Shown: positions 12,401 through 27,400 of the stretch, piece after piece
How positions within the stretch are numbered: position 1 is the first letter of the stretch
How the letters are laid out: each line of letters opens with the position of its first letter
Assembly (NCBI RefSeq): GCF_018139145.2
Contig: NC_059478.1
Coordinates: 35,567,001-35,631,000 of the forward strand
Direction of reading: 5' to 3'
Source: Gymnogyps californianus
Lineage: Eukaryota > Chordata > Aves > Accipitriformes > Cathartidae
DNA length: 64,000 nucleotides
The notes under the pieces: model-generated
Databases searched by the model: none
The model's input: only the letters and a program-made list of their open reading frames with translations
What the model was told of the DNA's origin: nothing
Program-made: the position numbers and the translations under genes

Positions 12401-15400
12401 CTAAAGTCCTCATTCCAGAATGGTGTAGCACACTGACATGTAGCTTCTTTGAGGTTGTGAAGTCATACGGTACAATGGTTTAATGTTTAGGAGTGTCATT
12501 TCAAAAAGTGGGCTGGTTTTGGTTTAGTTTGTTTTTATTCACCTGAGGAACTTCAGGGGAAATTTCTTCTCCTTTTTTCTCATAAGAAAACATTTTCTAT
12601 GTGAAAATTAAACACTATAAAAAGAACATATGCATTTCATCCTTTTCCACACTATTACTTGAATAGTTACTTTCCTGAAAAATCAGGTGGTGCTTCAGAG
12701 TTTACCTTCAAAGAAAGATTTTTATTAATAACTTTTAAACTTTCACATTTACCAATGGCATACATGATTTTACCTGTAACTTAACCTAATTAATATGAAT
12801 ACAGATAGTCTCTGTAGCACTAAGAGATTTCTTTAATTTGGCTATCACCTTTTCAGCTCTTTTTACAAACCAGTTTAAGAGATTGCAAACTGAAGTTGTT
12901 AGTGATTAAAAAATTGCACAGGAATGAAGCTGTTGCTCATGCAAGAAAGCATGCACAGCGGGTGGCTGCCAAGTGTTAGAACTAGTGTGATTGTTCTGAA
13001 GATTCAGAGATATTTTCCCACAGACTTCATGTTTCTGGATGCCATTCAGCTGATGCCTGAAGGAATGGGTGCAGCGTCTATGGCTATATTTCTGTTAGCC
13101 CTATTCCCCGTCCTGACTGCTGGGCTACCGTTGCTCTGAAACAGTCAAACAGCACCTTCCAGTAGAGAAATGGCCTCATGCAAAGGTTATTTATTCAGGC
13201 TGAGTAAAATACCATCCATAGTAAGAATAAGTCATTTTGGTACAGCATAGTTTGCCTTTCAATTGTAAGTTAATTTAATTTGGCCATCTTCTTAATTAAC
13301 TATCTATGCACCAATTAAAGCTTCATCTAGTATTGTGAATATATTTTCCCTTAGATTTATAAAAACAATTACATATGTAATTTTCTAAACTATCTAGTTT
13401 CAACATTTAAGCATAAAAGAAAAGCTCTCTGTCGAATAGCACAGCCCTAAGCTTTACATTTCTTTGTACTGATATCTGATTGCAGTCATGTATTAGATCA
13501 ATGGAAGCAGTGCAGATTAATCACTTTTTTCAATTACTGATGAACAGTTTTCTCTTCAGAGGAGGCTAGATCCTTTACTGAGCATGATGTGAGTTAGTTC
13601 TTTGAAATCAGCAGAGTTATGCTGATTTATACCAAATAGGATCTGGACGATAGTATGTAGAAAGTAATCAACCTACATCCATGCATAACTAATATTTGAG
13701 ATCCTTTGTAGCTGTAGTGTACCATTATTTTGACTGATGAAGCTAGAAAAACATGTATGTATTTACCTTTCATGGTTGAACTAATACAGTGTAAGTGACA
13801 GTTATCATGGGCCTTGTTTTGAAGGTGGATATAATGCAAAATGACTTGGTCATTCAGTTGTTCATGAAAGTCGGAGTGCTTGCATGTGCATTGTTAGTAC
13901 AGATGAAGGAGAAATGTTCCTACAGTACACAATTTAAAAAGCAGTCTTAAACTTGCAAAAACAAATTGCAATTAGAAAAAGAGGCTGAGGCTTACCCTGG
14001 TTGAAAATTTTCAAAAAACAGTAATGATTTTGGGTGCCTCCATTCTTTGATCTCTAATTTGAGATTTTTTTCTTTTAAAGAGTCCTTAAAATCAGACCTT
14101 TTCAGATGTTTAAAAACAGGTGTCCAGGCTTATTGGCACAGAAGAATTAAAAATAAAGAATTCTGTGTTTTGTTTGAATATGGAAATGAAAAACCAGCTT
14201 GGAGATCCCCTTGCCACACGTCATTTCTGAAGCACGCTTACCAATTTTGCTTCTCCCTTCTACATACTTCTCAACTTGAGTGCATTGGAAACATCACCAG
14301 TAATTCTCTGCAGACAAAGGTTTCTGTAGAGTTTTGAAACTTACGTTGCAGGTACTGAATCCTAAAGTGTAAAGAAATAAAGGTAACACTTGACAAGCAA
14401 AAGTTCTTCTCTTTTTATACAGAAAAAAAGCTCTGAATAAAACGTCTGGATAAACACTATTTAAGAATTTTTATTTTAACTATTAAAGCTTAAACTTGTA
14501 ACCTTAATTTATAAAGAATGTCACATACTGCACTATTCCACACTGCAGTATTCATTTGATGATAAGACAGGAATGAAAACTAAATTTCAGGTAGTTTAGG
14601 CACTCCTTACTTTCTTATGGCATTAATTCTAGGTTTAAACATGCACACATGTAAAACCGCTCTAATCTATACAGGCATTTAATTGGAGATTATGTCATAG
14701 CACACTATGTATGTGTATTCATTTATGTCAGTTTATTTCACTTTTATAGCTAAGTCATTTTTAGTATAAGGTATTCTTACTAAAATCTTTAAAATGCATT
14801 ACTTGCAGTAAGTACACACTGCTTTCTGAAATAACACAATTTTTAATGGTAATGACTTTGTGGCAAAAATACATCTAAAGTAATTCCATAATGGATACAC
14901 TTTCAAAGCGCTGCATAGAGGCAGTGGTACAAAAGCTTGTGAGGTGCTTATCTCCCAGAAATACAGATAGATTTTTAATATGGAGAACACTGTAGGAGTA
15001 TTGTTGGTTATTTGCTGGTAGAGGGGCAAAGGATTCTCCTGATGATGCCGTGCAGGTAGAATACCTGCCAGTGGATTGCCGTCTTTATCTGAGGTGTGAG
15101 AGAACGTATCTGTAAGAGCCTTTCTTTCCACAGTATGGGATTGTCTGACTCTCTCAGAAAAGGGCTGTTCCTCTTTTCTTTTTGTTAAACCACATTTAGC
15201 TTTTGTCTTTGTAGGCAGTCCTTTGGTCAGTCCATTTCTTCCTGCAGTCCTCCAGCTCCTTAACCTTCTGTAACACAAAGATGGGAGAATATCAGTATGT
15301 GGTTAGGACAGCCCTCTTGTGTTGGTACAGACTGAAAAGTAAAAATAGTATGTTCAGAATTGGGTAGTGGGAAAAACATGAATGAAGTTTCTGCAAGTAT

Positions 15401-18400
15401 CTAGTCATCATTTCCCCATTCCCACATTCAGATCACTTTTGGGAAATGTGTTTACATGTATAATTAAAATGCTAATTTTTTTACTGTTTCATTTAATTTT
15501 GTCATTTAGGTTCACTATGAATATTTATATTATTTTAATCTTTTTCCTAACATTTCTGCAAAAGTGAATTTTCAATAATCTTAGAGTATTTCTGTTCCAA
15601 AACTTAAATGTCCAATAAAAGGATTTCTGTTAGCTACACTGAAAGCGGTTAGGTCTTTCCTGTAAGTCTCTCTGGGACCAAGATTTTTTTCTGTTTTCTG
15701 TGTTATAAGCTGTAACTTTGGTTCCATTATAGCCAAGGCAAAGTATCGGTATCTCTTTAGTACCTTTAGGGTATGATGTCAGTAGTTTTAGATTCCAGAT
15801 GTCACTCTTAATGTGGAATGCCCGTAATAAAATATTATATTTTAGTAAAAAGTGAGAGAAAATAAAGATATGAAATTATAGCAAATTCAGTATGATCAAG
15901 ATAAACATGCTACGTACAAATCTTGAAAAGAAATTATTGTGAAAATGAAGGATTCATGGTGTTCCAATATTATCATTTACAGACTGAAGAATTTACCATT
16001 CACTTTTACTAAACTTAAAGAACTTGCAGCTTTGTGGCTTTCTGACAACCAGGTAATGACTTTCAATATTCATATTTTCTTCAGTAACTAGGGGTCTTAG
16101 CAAGGGCCATAAATGAAACCTATAACTTAATACATGATTGTAGTAGAATTTTGCAAGTGTTTGTTCCCAGTCCAGCTTTATACTTTCATATCAAGGTATA
16201 GATTCTTCTGGCTGTCATTTATTAACTTGGAAAGATCACCTTTACGGGATTTATTACTTGCATCTAGCTAAGCTTCCATATCCTTACAGAAGTAGTAAAT
16301 AAAGGCCAAAAGTATCAAGAGAATATTTTGTAAACAGAAATTCAAGAGGTAAGATTTTGTTATCAAACTTGTTATTAGTTTGTCCCATCCTTTACTCCAT
16401 CTATACCTGTATTCTTGTCTTCCTTTTCCCTTTTCCTGTCCATGCTTCCATTCCTGCATATTTTAAAAGTCAGTGGGAGTTTAAACATGTAAAAGATGCA
16501 CAAGAACTCTTAGTCTTGTTTTGGAGAAAACTCTCATTTAAGTTCCTTTTAAATTTAAGTATGCCTTTCTTTGTTCCAAGGGGTTTGGTTTCACTACTAT
16601 ATATTCTTTAGGATTCTATTTTAAAACAAATTATGTAACATGAACACTGAAAAATGTAACAGTTCAACCAGCATCTGAGCACTAAAATAAGTCTCGATCC
16701 TTTCCAGGATTGGTGGATAGAATAATTTTGCACTTTCCATAATTTAACTCTAAATGGAGAAAGCTCAATTTGTACAATGTTAGAAATGTTCGACATACCT
16801 AACAGTTTTTAATAATCTCAATAAATTCTCATAATCTCATCTTTCTCACTTTGCAATAATGCCCATGGCCAGATATTACACCTCTTTAACTGAAGTTGAT
16901 GAGGATAATTCTTCAGGGGGCAATTATCTTGCTACTGGAAATTACTCCATCCTTTTATCCCTATGAAAAAGCCAGGTCCTTCAGCTGCCTGTGTGCAGGA
17001 GATCGTGTGCGTACGCCTGTGCTGAGCACTGCTGGTTGCAGGACCGCTCAGAGCAGAGCCCGTGCCTGTCCACAGGGCACGGCCCAGCAGACGGGGTCGT
17101 TTCTTTGTCAAGATGTCAGATAGAATTCCTGCTGACTCCTGGCCAGTGCGTACCATTCAGCCGTGCCCTCAAATCATAGCAAAGCCAAATGCAATGCAGT
17201 TAATAGATTTACAGTGGTACGTGCTTATTGCACTGCTCCTTAAATGTACTTTTTACTTTTATAGCTAAGCAAAAAATTTTAAAGCTGAAGGGAGAGGAGA
17301 CTAAGTGGGAGGGATAGTAGAAAATGATGAGTAAATTTTAATGTGTTAAATTAGGATTCTCGTTTTTTTCACTCTGATTTCCATTAAAAAAATAACATTG
17401 CATGACTCCTCAGCCCAGCCACAGAACATACACTTCCTTTTAAATATACAATATTTTTTCAGCTCTTTGACTTTTCTATGGTATAGCATAGATTAATTTC
17501 TATTCTGTGAACTATGACAGTCACTCCTAGATGCTACATTAGAGCAAAGCAATAGTAAAAAATAATCAATTGAAGTAAAACACAACAGTAACATCTGAAT
17601 ATTCAGAGTGCCTCCATGTAAATTGTCCGGTATCTTGCACCAGGTTTACCCTCAGATGAACTAATAACTGTCGTGAATTTACTCCTCGTTAGCCCTAGCT
17701 TAAAATAGATCACAGCCATAATGTGAGTGTTTTAACTGTGTAGTTGCAGCTCTGTTCCGCTGATCCTTTAGCTTCCTCACTGGTATGACTCTGAACATGC
17801 AGTCAGTATTTCTGATACTTAGTGTTCTTCTGTTGATCCTGGTAGGAATTAGAGGAATTACGGAAGTGAGGAATGGGAGAGGAGGCATTTCTACCAGATT
17901 AATACTTGTTTTAGTCCATAGAGAAGTTTATTTTCATACAGAATTTTAGTTAATCTTGTATTTTCTATTTATCAAATGCTAAAATCCCGTCTCAGTTAAC
18001 ACACATGCTCTGAGTTAACAGTTCTTTGTTTTGCCTTTCCTGTGCAGTCCAAGGCTCTCATTCCACTGCAAACTGAGGCTCACCCAGAAACAAAGCAGAG
18101 AGTACTGACTAACTACATGTTTCCCCAGCAACCCCGCAGTGATGAAGGTAAAACGCCATCAGCAGTTCCTCCAAAGGCAGGAACAGTGCTTGTTTAGATA
18201 GTGGAGAAAAAAAACAGAGGGAGGGAGAGGAAGGGGTTTCGGATGTGGTTCTGTGTGTGTCTCTTCTGACACATAAAGCCAGTGGTGCACACATAACAGT
18301 CTATATTTTGTCATACACAAAGGAATCCTGTTTACAAATCCATTATTCTCAGGCCATCAGATTTACATTTTCTTAAACACTTTTTTATTTTCAGAAGAAT

Positions 18401-21400
18401 AGCTTTGTATAAACAATTTGAATGTGGGAACTGAGTGTGCATGGGACAGAAATTCTAGGATATGCCTTGCTGCTGTGTGGACAGGCTGTTGGCCAGAGCC
18501 AGCTCAACCTGCAGAGACACTGGACCCGTCTGAGAGAGCTGAGGGGTGGGCCAGCTCCTAGACATGTGAGGTTCAGAGCTCTGAGCCTGACAGAATTGAG
18601 GGTTTGGGTCCTCACATAGCTACGTTCAGTTAGAGAGTTTTCATACTCCCCCTCTGCTCCAGATCTGCCCCGAAACCCTGTTGCTTCCCATCATTCTCAT
18701 TTCAGTTTTAATATTAAACGCTGTTTGTAATGGTTTATCAGTTACTACTCTCATAGCCCCCCTCAACAGTTTTAAAACAATAACCCAAGATTACAGGATC
18801 AACTAAGAACATGTCTTTTTAGATCATTTCCAATCTTCTGCTGGGTGCGCTAATTACTTGTTCTTGTGCATTGCTGTTTGCAATTTAACTGTAGATTTCC
18901 AGTCAGACAGTGATAGTTTTAACCCTACTTTGTGGGAGGAGCAGAGACAGCAACGTATGACTGTTGCCTTTGAATTTGAAGAAAAAAAGGAAGAGGAGGA
19001 GAATGCAGGGAAAGTTAAGGTAAGTTCTGTTTGATTTATTCTGGTATTCACATATTACGGACAGGGTCCAATTTACAGATCTTGAATTGAACTATTTTTG
19101 TGTTCTAAATACCCAGAAAATACTCATCACTGTGTTTCAAGTACAGCAGTTGAGGAAGAATAGCATATCTGTTCTCCCTGAAATACATATTACCAGTTTC
19201 TGCTTTTGCTATTGTTGTCTAGACAGCAAAACTTTGATTTAGTAAGGCAGTTCAGACCCATAACCCTAACGTCAGGTTTCTACTGTGACAGGTGTTTTGT
19301 CACGAAGACAAAGTTAACACAAAATGTTGGGAGACTTAGAATTAATGTCCAACCACCTAGTTCTTTAGAAATATTTAGATCACATAGGGGATTCGATATT
19401 CCTCTCAAAGTGGAAGTCAACGAGAGCTTTGCGGCTTCATGGAGTTACGCAGGAATATGCAGTGGAGAGGGTATCTTTCATCAGTTTTGTAACCTACCAA
19501 TGGAGAGGGTATCTTTCATCAGTTTTGTAACCTACCAAAAATGAAGATCAAAACATTAATATCCTCCCCCAGTTATCTGAAATTAATGTAATTCCAGAGT
19601 TTTCAATTGAGCCCTTAATTGGTTACATTGTTAGAAAGATACTGTCAGGACCATCTATGTTTACGTGGCATGAAAATTTCTGTTTCTTGAGTAATATAAA
19701 GGAATTACCCCAGATCAAACACTTAAACACTGCAAATTTTTAACTGTGGTAGGATACCCAATGTAAAATGTATTGCCAGAGACAAAAATCATATGAGGAG
19801 ATTTACCTCATATTTTACTTTTAAAATTAACAATACTATTATTAATAGCTATTTAACATTCCATTTAGATCTTCTTGGAAATTTTGGATTTTTCTTTTTA
19901 ATATTTTTCCCAATTAGGAATTCTCATCTAACTCTTGTAACGAGAGATAAGGGACTATGCTGCTTTAGTAAAACAGAAAATGAAGTCAAAAAGCAACCTT
20001 TGCCTCACAACAAATGGATTAAACTGAAACTTTACCCCAGATGAATTGCAGGTTTGTGGGTCATATATGGAAAACGGAGCATCTGGGAGAGTTTTGTATT
20101 GTTCCACCACTTCTAATCAGAATTTTATCTGTGGGTAATATGGCTGTCCAAATGTGCAAAACAATTGAAATATTAACAGAGAAATAGATACCAGTTTCTA
20201 AGATCATAAAATTTAGTTGTATTATAAGTTATTTGCAAGCATTATTTTAAATATTGAAATGTAATATATGAATTATATCACTTAGCCATTTTGTTTTTAA
20301 TATATTTCAGAACACTATGAATGACTGAAACAAATGTTTCCTTTGAGTAAACTGTTCTTATAGAAAAAATAAATCCTTCATCCACTGAATGCTGTTCCTG
20401 TACTTCAGTTCAAATGCTGCCATCTGCTGTATGGAAAACAGGGAGGCAAACACAGCAGAGGCACAGTACCACGTTTTCAGGTTTCCTAGAAACAGCACTT
20501 AACAAAAATAGCTGGCCTGTGCCCATGCTGTGAGCAGATGTCTCAGCCTGGTGCGATCCCAGGCCCCAGCCCTCCGTACCAGAGCTGTTCAGGATGCAAT
20601 GGATGCTCTGGTTGCAGTGCTGCTTACCTGGGCTGTTTGCTCATCCCTGGCAGCTGCTGCCAGAGTTGTGGACTGCGGAGCAGAGTTTGCATTCCCAGAG
20701 GGGTGCATTGGTCAGCTGCAGTCTCAGCCCAGTTGCAGCAGAACAGGAGAAGGGCAGCCCGCGGCCAGTCGTGCTGCCAGCGGATGAGTGGTTTGGACCG
20801 TGTGGGTGATCCATGTCCCACAGGGCTGCACCTCTCCGTAACGTTTTGGCTTGGCCATCCGAAGGTCAAGACAGTCTTTATCCTTTGTATCACTGCTCCT
20901 TAGTTGTGGAAGAGTCCAACACTAAAATATATTTCCTGGCGTTCTTACCTACCTGTTCTCCCTCTCATCCATAGAGAGTGAGTATAAACCAATGTTGTAG
21001 TACATGACTGTTTCTGCGTGAGATTCCTCTATTCCCATATACGTTCCAGTGTTCCTCTCCTCCATAATGATCCTAACGTCTTCTCATCAGACCAAAACAC
21101 TGAATTTTGCAGCTGATGCTATAGTTATTGCTTCTATAGAGAAGAATTGTTAAATGAAAAGCTAAGCAGGGAGCTAGGAGCTCATCAGATATTTCCTCCC
21201 GTCTGTGTACCTTAAGGAGAGCATCTCCCCTCTCTTGTATCTCACTGTGTGTACACCAGATACCCATAAATACCTGTAGATTGTAAAAACTGAAATTAGA
21301 GAAATAATACTGTTCAAACCCAGGAAATCTTGCCAGGCTGTGAAAGGAAAAGATTTCCCACTGAAGGTGTGTGTGGGTTTTTTCGCTGTCATGGAAAACA

Positions 21401-24400
21401 GCCTTTTCGCCCAAGCCATGAAAAACTGAGCTCAAATTCAATTACTGTTAATAAGATAGAAATGCTTATTTGCATCCTTCTGTGGTATGTCCATGCCCTT
21501 TCCCAGTAATGCCAATTCATCTCTATATATGAATGACCGTAAAAGTGTTGTAAAGAGTTATTTGGCTGAACTGTTCACCAGCCCGTGTTCAGATGCATGC
21601 ACGTGAACCAGAAGCTAATTGCTGGAACCTTTTGAGAACTTAGTGCGTGTCACTCCGTCCCTGTGTCGCAATAGGTCTCAGGGAGGTTTTAACATGTACG
21701 TTTTTAGCAGTTTCACCAGACCTTTATGGGATGAATTTGAAGGTTAAATTATCAATAGGCAGTAACCACGAACATCGGTAGTGTTTTATAAAAGCATACA
21801 TAGTTTTCACTTTTTATCTGTCATAGTTAAAACTGAACTCTCAGCCAACTGTATGTTAAAATAGATTTGGTAATTGAAATTGTTCAATAACTTCTTCCAT
21901 CAAGAATTTTGAACTTCGAAAATTCTCTTTTCAGGGTCATGCTACTTTTGGTGTAGCATTAAACATACAAGAATTGTATCGACAGGGAGCACAGATTTCC
22001 TCTGTAATGATAAGTTGAGATCAGTGAAGAAAATATCTGCCTTCTAGTGGATATCACCTACCACAGCTGCCAGTTTTTTTACTGTTTAATATTAATACTC
22101 ACAGTGATATGAAACTCTTGCTGAAATCCCTGTCTATGACTTGTCTATCTCATGAAAGCCTTTCAGTTAATTTTTCCTTGACTAGTACTTACTGAGGATT
22201 TGCTTTATGACTTGACTTTTAGCTATGTTTGCCTGTAGACCTTACACTTAAACCATGGTCTGAATTTTGTGAAAAAGCAAATGCCTAATTAGGCCACATG
22301 TAAATACGATTTCTTTCAACCGTAAATCAACCAGAACTTTAGTAATGCTTTACAGACTTAATTTATTTTTTCTGTTGAAATTCTTTATTAACATAGTCAT
22401 AGTCATACATTTTAACGTTTTATGTTAAAGTCATGTCAGAATATATTATCCGTAATGTTTATTCTATTGTGGTTCAGAATTGTATGCTAGTATTTCATAT
22501 AGTTTTATTTTCCAAATTGATTATACTTTGGCTTCTAAAATATTCCTATCAACAGACCATACTCATTTGAATCCAAAATTACGTTGTTCCTACTTGTTAG
22601 GAATTTAAAATCCAACAGCTATAATAGTGAGCTACTAAAAGTAAGCTCTCTTTGCTTACCTCATGTACACAATGAGGTAGAAGCTTCTTTGCAGTAAATG
22701 CTTCAAATACTTATCACATGGTAAATGTGGAGTAATTTCAAATTTCACAGCCTCATAATTGGGAACAGGTATCCTGACATGCACAGCTTGCACTGGGAGC
22801 TGTAATTTTACTCCATTGAAAGATTTTATTGCATTTCCACCCCAAATTCAGGCCCAAAGAGAGTGGCAGGCTCAGCCAGCACCTTCTGTGTTTCAGCTGA
22901 ATGCGTTTGGTGGCTGTTAACGTGCACTCAGCAGTGGGCTTGCCGCTCCGCAGGGCGTGCTTTCTGGTCCACCTTGTGAATCCCAAGTTTGGTGCTTAAG
23001 CCACAACCATCTTTCACAGCTCGGACAAAGGCGGTGGAGATAAGGCAGGTTTGCAGCGTGAAGGACGGAGCGGGGAGGGCAGGAGATGCTCTGTGGAGGA
23101 GATGGCCCTGTGCTGAGAGGGAAGCATCTGCTGCAGGCTAGGCTCAAGGGACAGACCTACAAGCTGCCCACACTCTCTGCAGAGCCCGAGCAGCCCTGCC
23201 GAGGTCGTGCTTTGTTTGGATGCACACTTCAGTTTCCTCAGCATCTCTTCTCATAATGCGGTGTGATGTTCAGCAGACAAAATATGTCTGTAACACAGTG
23301 GGGGAGGTATAAGGAGAGGTCAGCATCATGTATGTCATCTTTCCTGCTTGGACCGTTCCTGACGTCTCCTCAGAGGAATTTGCTGATAGTGTAATGTTTT
23401 GCCAGATGACGGGGGGTGATGTCATCCGTGAGCCTTCTCAGCCACTCTTCCCCTTTCACTCAGCCCTGAGATTTTGTAGAATTGTCTTCAAATTAGGATT
23501 GCTTTGGACTTGGGAAATACAATGTTTCTCTACTTCTGAGTGATACAAATTATAAACTTAAAATGTGGAGTTTTCTAGAAAATCTGTAGGTCTGTCAGTC
23601 AGTCAAAGTACTAGTCAGTGTGACTTGGGGTGACTTTTCTGTAGTGGTTTGAGTCTGTTTTCCTGTATTCTCTCTATAAGAAAAGAGTACGGTACACTTG
23701 AGTGCATGTACTTACATTATACATCTCAAAGAGCAAATAGCTCCCAGTAGATCAGATTCTGTTCTCAGCTGCCATAGATAATTCAGATTAATTCAGTACA
23801 CTGAACATAGCTAAATTAATTCTGCATTTACACCAGTATTGTTTTGAAAAAGTGTGATTTAATATGTCAGTACTCTCAAGCAAAGGGTAGAATTAAAATA
23901 CAATACTCTCACAGGGTAAAAAATAGGCTTATAGGGAACCATTCCCATCCATTATTTTATGTCACTGAAATTCTGTTATAGGTTGACATAGTGTAACTGA
24001 GAGCAAATTTCAGTCCAAAATTCCATGAAGATAGCTATATGTAACACATTGCCTCAAATAGATTAATTAAAAATTTGAGGAATTTGCCCTTAGCCATAGT
24101 ACTGTAACCATGGTTTTAGTTTGCATGCTGTTTTTATTTTGTATTTGTGCTTTAATTCTTTTTATGAATGTTCAGGTTGAAATAAATCTAAAACGTTATC
24201 CCACTCCATACCCGGAGGATTTAAAGAATATGGTAAAATCAGTTCAAAATCTGGTGGGCAAAACAAGCCATGGAGTACGGCCTGAGAACTCAACACCAAC
24301 TGCGAACAGTGAACAAACTGTGAAAGAAAAGTATGAGCACAAGTGGCCCATGGCACCAAAGGAGATTTCAGTGGAGGTAATGTAAAAGGATCGTTGTTCC

Positions 24401-27400
24401 TCTCGAGAGTTCGAGATGGGGTTTTAACATAACTCCATCAAATTATATTCTGCATCTGCTGTGAACTTCATGCCTAATAGTTTCTAGTTTCATTCCGTAA
24501 AGTTAATTTAGTTTTATGTTGAGTTGCTGTTTTTCCCAATACTACTGAGTTTATCAGACTGAATTTTTGGTTTTAAATCTACCTAGATCTGAATTTTGGT
24601 ATTGATATATACAAGCACTCTCCTAAATTTTAATGATATGAGACTTGCATATTAGCAGGAGAAAGGACCTGATCATGATTTACATCTCAGACTTAAGTAA
24701 GTGTATTTCTGCGTCAAATGTGTTAATGACAAATCAATTTGTTCCGTCTGACCCTACTATGCCATTAGGTTCTGCTTCTTCTATTCACATTACATGTAGT
24801 AGATGTAGTAGATATGTAGTAGATAGCCAATTAACCTTGTCAAAGTTAATGAAGTCAGCAGGAGTGCTTCTTCGACTGCAGGGAACTTTAGATCAGGCAC
24901 CCCCTGAACAGCGACTTAGAGTGAGTTGCAGAATCTAGCCCTTAATATGTTTGCCAGAAGTGGATCAGTATGCATAGTAACAAGTCTTCTATTCTAACAT
25001 GAATACAGTCACTGAAAGGTAAATTCCTAAATACTGCAGTCTTGTGCAAAGCTGTTACAAATAGCTGAAGCTTGATCTCAGAGGGCATCTACTCATTAAC
25101 ATTCACACTAATGACTGACTTTGTGCAGGCACAATTTGTAAATAAGGGAAATCTCTTACCCTGGCAGTATGTACTGATAGTTTATAAGCTTGGACAGGTC
25201 TACAAGAATACCAGCATTCTTGAAAATCTTTATGAAGTTGTAATGTTCAAAAGAAATAAATGAGGAAAAAAAATTATCACATTATCTTTTCACTCCTTTG
25301 TTGTTTAAACTTTATGATAAATTCATTGTCCTTGAAATATCCCTGTCTTTGGCTAGTTGTGCATGCATGAATTTTTCTTCCTCAATTTTCCATATCCTTA
25401 ACACAGATTGGCTGTTCTTACCTATTCAACAGTCACTGTAGCTGCTCTGTCAGTACTGTGTGTTTTATGTAGTTAAACATTTTCATTTCTTAAAAAAAAA
25501 CCGACAAAAGTTTTCTCTTAAGATGGCTTCAGAAGACTTTTTTCAAATCTAGGCACAGTTGCAATTAGTACTTCAAACTAAAATATTTAAGTTAAGTCAT
25601 TCATGTTTTTATCTAAATCTGAAATCTTAAATTCCACCATTATTCCTTTTTACTCATTAAATTCTTCCTTACTGTGTAAGTCTGGCCTTTGAACCAACTT
25701 AGGTCTTGTGGCATGAGTATTGACATGTTCTCCTGTTGTTGCTGAATACATACAATTTATTTTGTATCATCTAGCTTTTGAACTTGAATATTCTTAATAG
25801 CTTTCTGTGGGTTTTAATTAACCCTATTGTGAACACACAAGTATTATCTATCTGGAATTTGAATCAATGTTGTTTGACAAAGAGATTAGGTGTTTGGTCT
25901 TGTGGCTGCGTCTGGTGACACAGGCTTCAGAAGTAGGTGGCTGTACTGGTTTAGTTGCTGTTAAACTAAATGTTAAGTTGTGAAACTAAAATGTTAACAT
26001 CCCAGTTAACTGAGCCACAGCAGAGAGTCCTGTGAGTATGCAGAGCCCAGTGAAGCCTCCATTACGGAGGTGTAAGGAAAGAGTAAATGGCAGCAACACC
26101 ATAAAATACTGCAGTTATTCTGAAATGCTTGTGTGACCACATACTGTGTTCTAACACAGAAAAAGATGAAGACAAATTTCATTCTTACGTTTCATTCTTT
26201 GATAAAAACGCATTCACTTCTGCAACAAAAAAATCACATCTAGTTTTTCTGTGAATGTACATGAACTGTTAATTGCATGAGTATCACAAAAAGCATTCTA
26301 TAAAAATAGTTGAATTGCTGAAGACCTGGCAGTAGTTCCTGAAGCGCAATTAAATAATGTGATTGCAATTTCCTAGTTAATTTTCTACCACGAGCAACTG
26401 ATGTGAGGGCGTGACTATTTCCATCATATCAGTGAAGAAGTATTTTTCATCTTCTATTATTATAATAGTGAAGATGGTGGAACTTTCTCAGATTTTAATT
26501 TCCCTAGTACATAGTCAAGACTAGTAACACAACTATCTCGTCAACTAAAGAAAAGAAAAAAAGTGTTCTTGTCATTCATACAAATAATGACACCGGGAAG
26601 ATTTTATGGCTGTAAAGCAGGATGTTGTATACATTTTCCTCTCTTTGGCTTCCTGCATGAAGATGAGGAAGAGATATGGGAAACTGTAGAAAAAGTGTGA
26701 ATGATTCTGTGAATAATATTAGCATGATTTCAGTTGTAACACATTAAATAAAACATAATTAAGCTCCATTTGCTTTTCAGATAATTAGGAGACATGATCT
26801 CAAGCCTCCAGTTAAAATACAGTTTGAAAATGCAGGTGTGTTCTGATACAGATTTAGACTGAAGTCGGTTTCTAATAACAGGGTAATTTAATTTCAGGTG
26901 CAATGCTCACTTTTTCATCCTCAAAGGCCAGACAAGCTGGTTTCTTTTCTGATCTCTTTTGGGTTTTCTTGCAATTAATTTACACATGTCTCTTCACGAA
27001 ACTGTTTCTAAATAATTAAAAGGAGCATCTGAAATGAGTAACAAGCTACATTTCAAATCCCCTGTATCATCCTCCACCTTCAGTTATAATAAGCAAACAA
27101 TTTCTTAATTAATCATCAATTAAAATAAACCTCTTCATTGTCCTAAGTAATTTTGAAAGGTGAGCATTTTGGACAAAAAGAAGTCTGGGATAACTTAGTG
27201 CATTGTGTAGCCTTTCCATGAGAAACAATGAGAAATACCACAAATCAGCAATTAAGATCTTTATAGTTAATATCTTGATATGTATGGATTGACAAAAAAC
27301 CTGGAAATACTTCTATATAACTCTCAGCTTTGGATTAAAAAAACCTATTTTCTAGTCCAACCTACAGCATTCCATCCTTTGTGTTAATTCCTAGCAGGTT

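Larger units (their letters stand above)
6567..15982 (+). other. LRRC7: LRRC7 intron 3 of window (9.4 kb)
   Basis: The largest intron in the window. It carries the decayed DIRS-like element (about 9.92-11.1 kb) and the inverted repeat at 11249-11421. A T-rich tract lies at about 8160-8188. Between 11.5 and 14.8 kb it is a long AT-rich stretch without recognised repeats. At about 14.8-15.3 kb an antisense open stretch with an acceptor-like sequence is present (see findings). Confidence 0.8.

Noticed and set aside
20530..20903. Overlapping open frames as the extra in-frame segment of mammalian LRRC7
   Set aside because: The Cys-rich translation does not match the mammalian segment as I remember it, and no paired acceptor and donor in phase 0 was found.
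335..24376. ERBIN instead of LRRC7
   Set aside because: The LRR exons are similar in both paralogues, but the flanking text [11 protein letters not shown], the central exon and the C-terminal exons fit densin.
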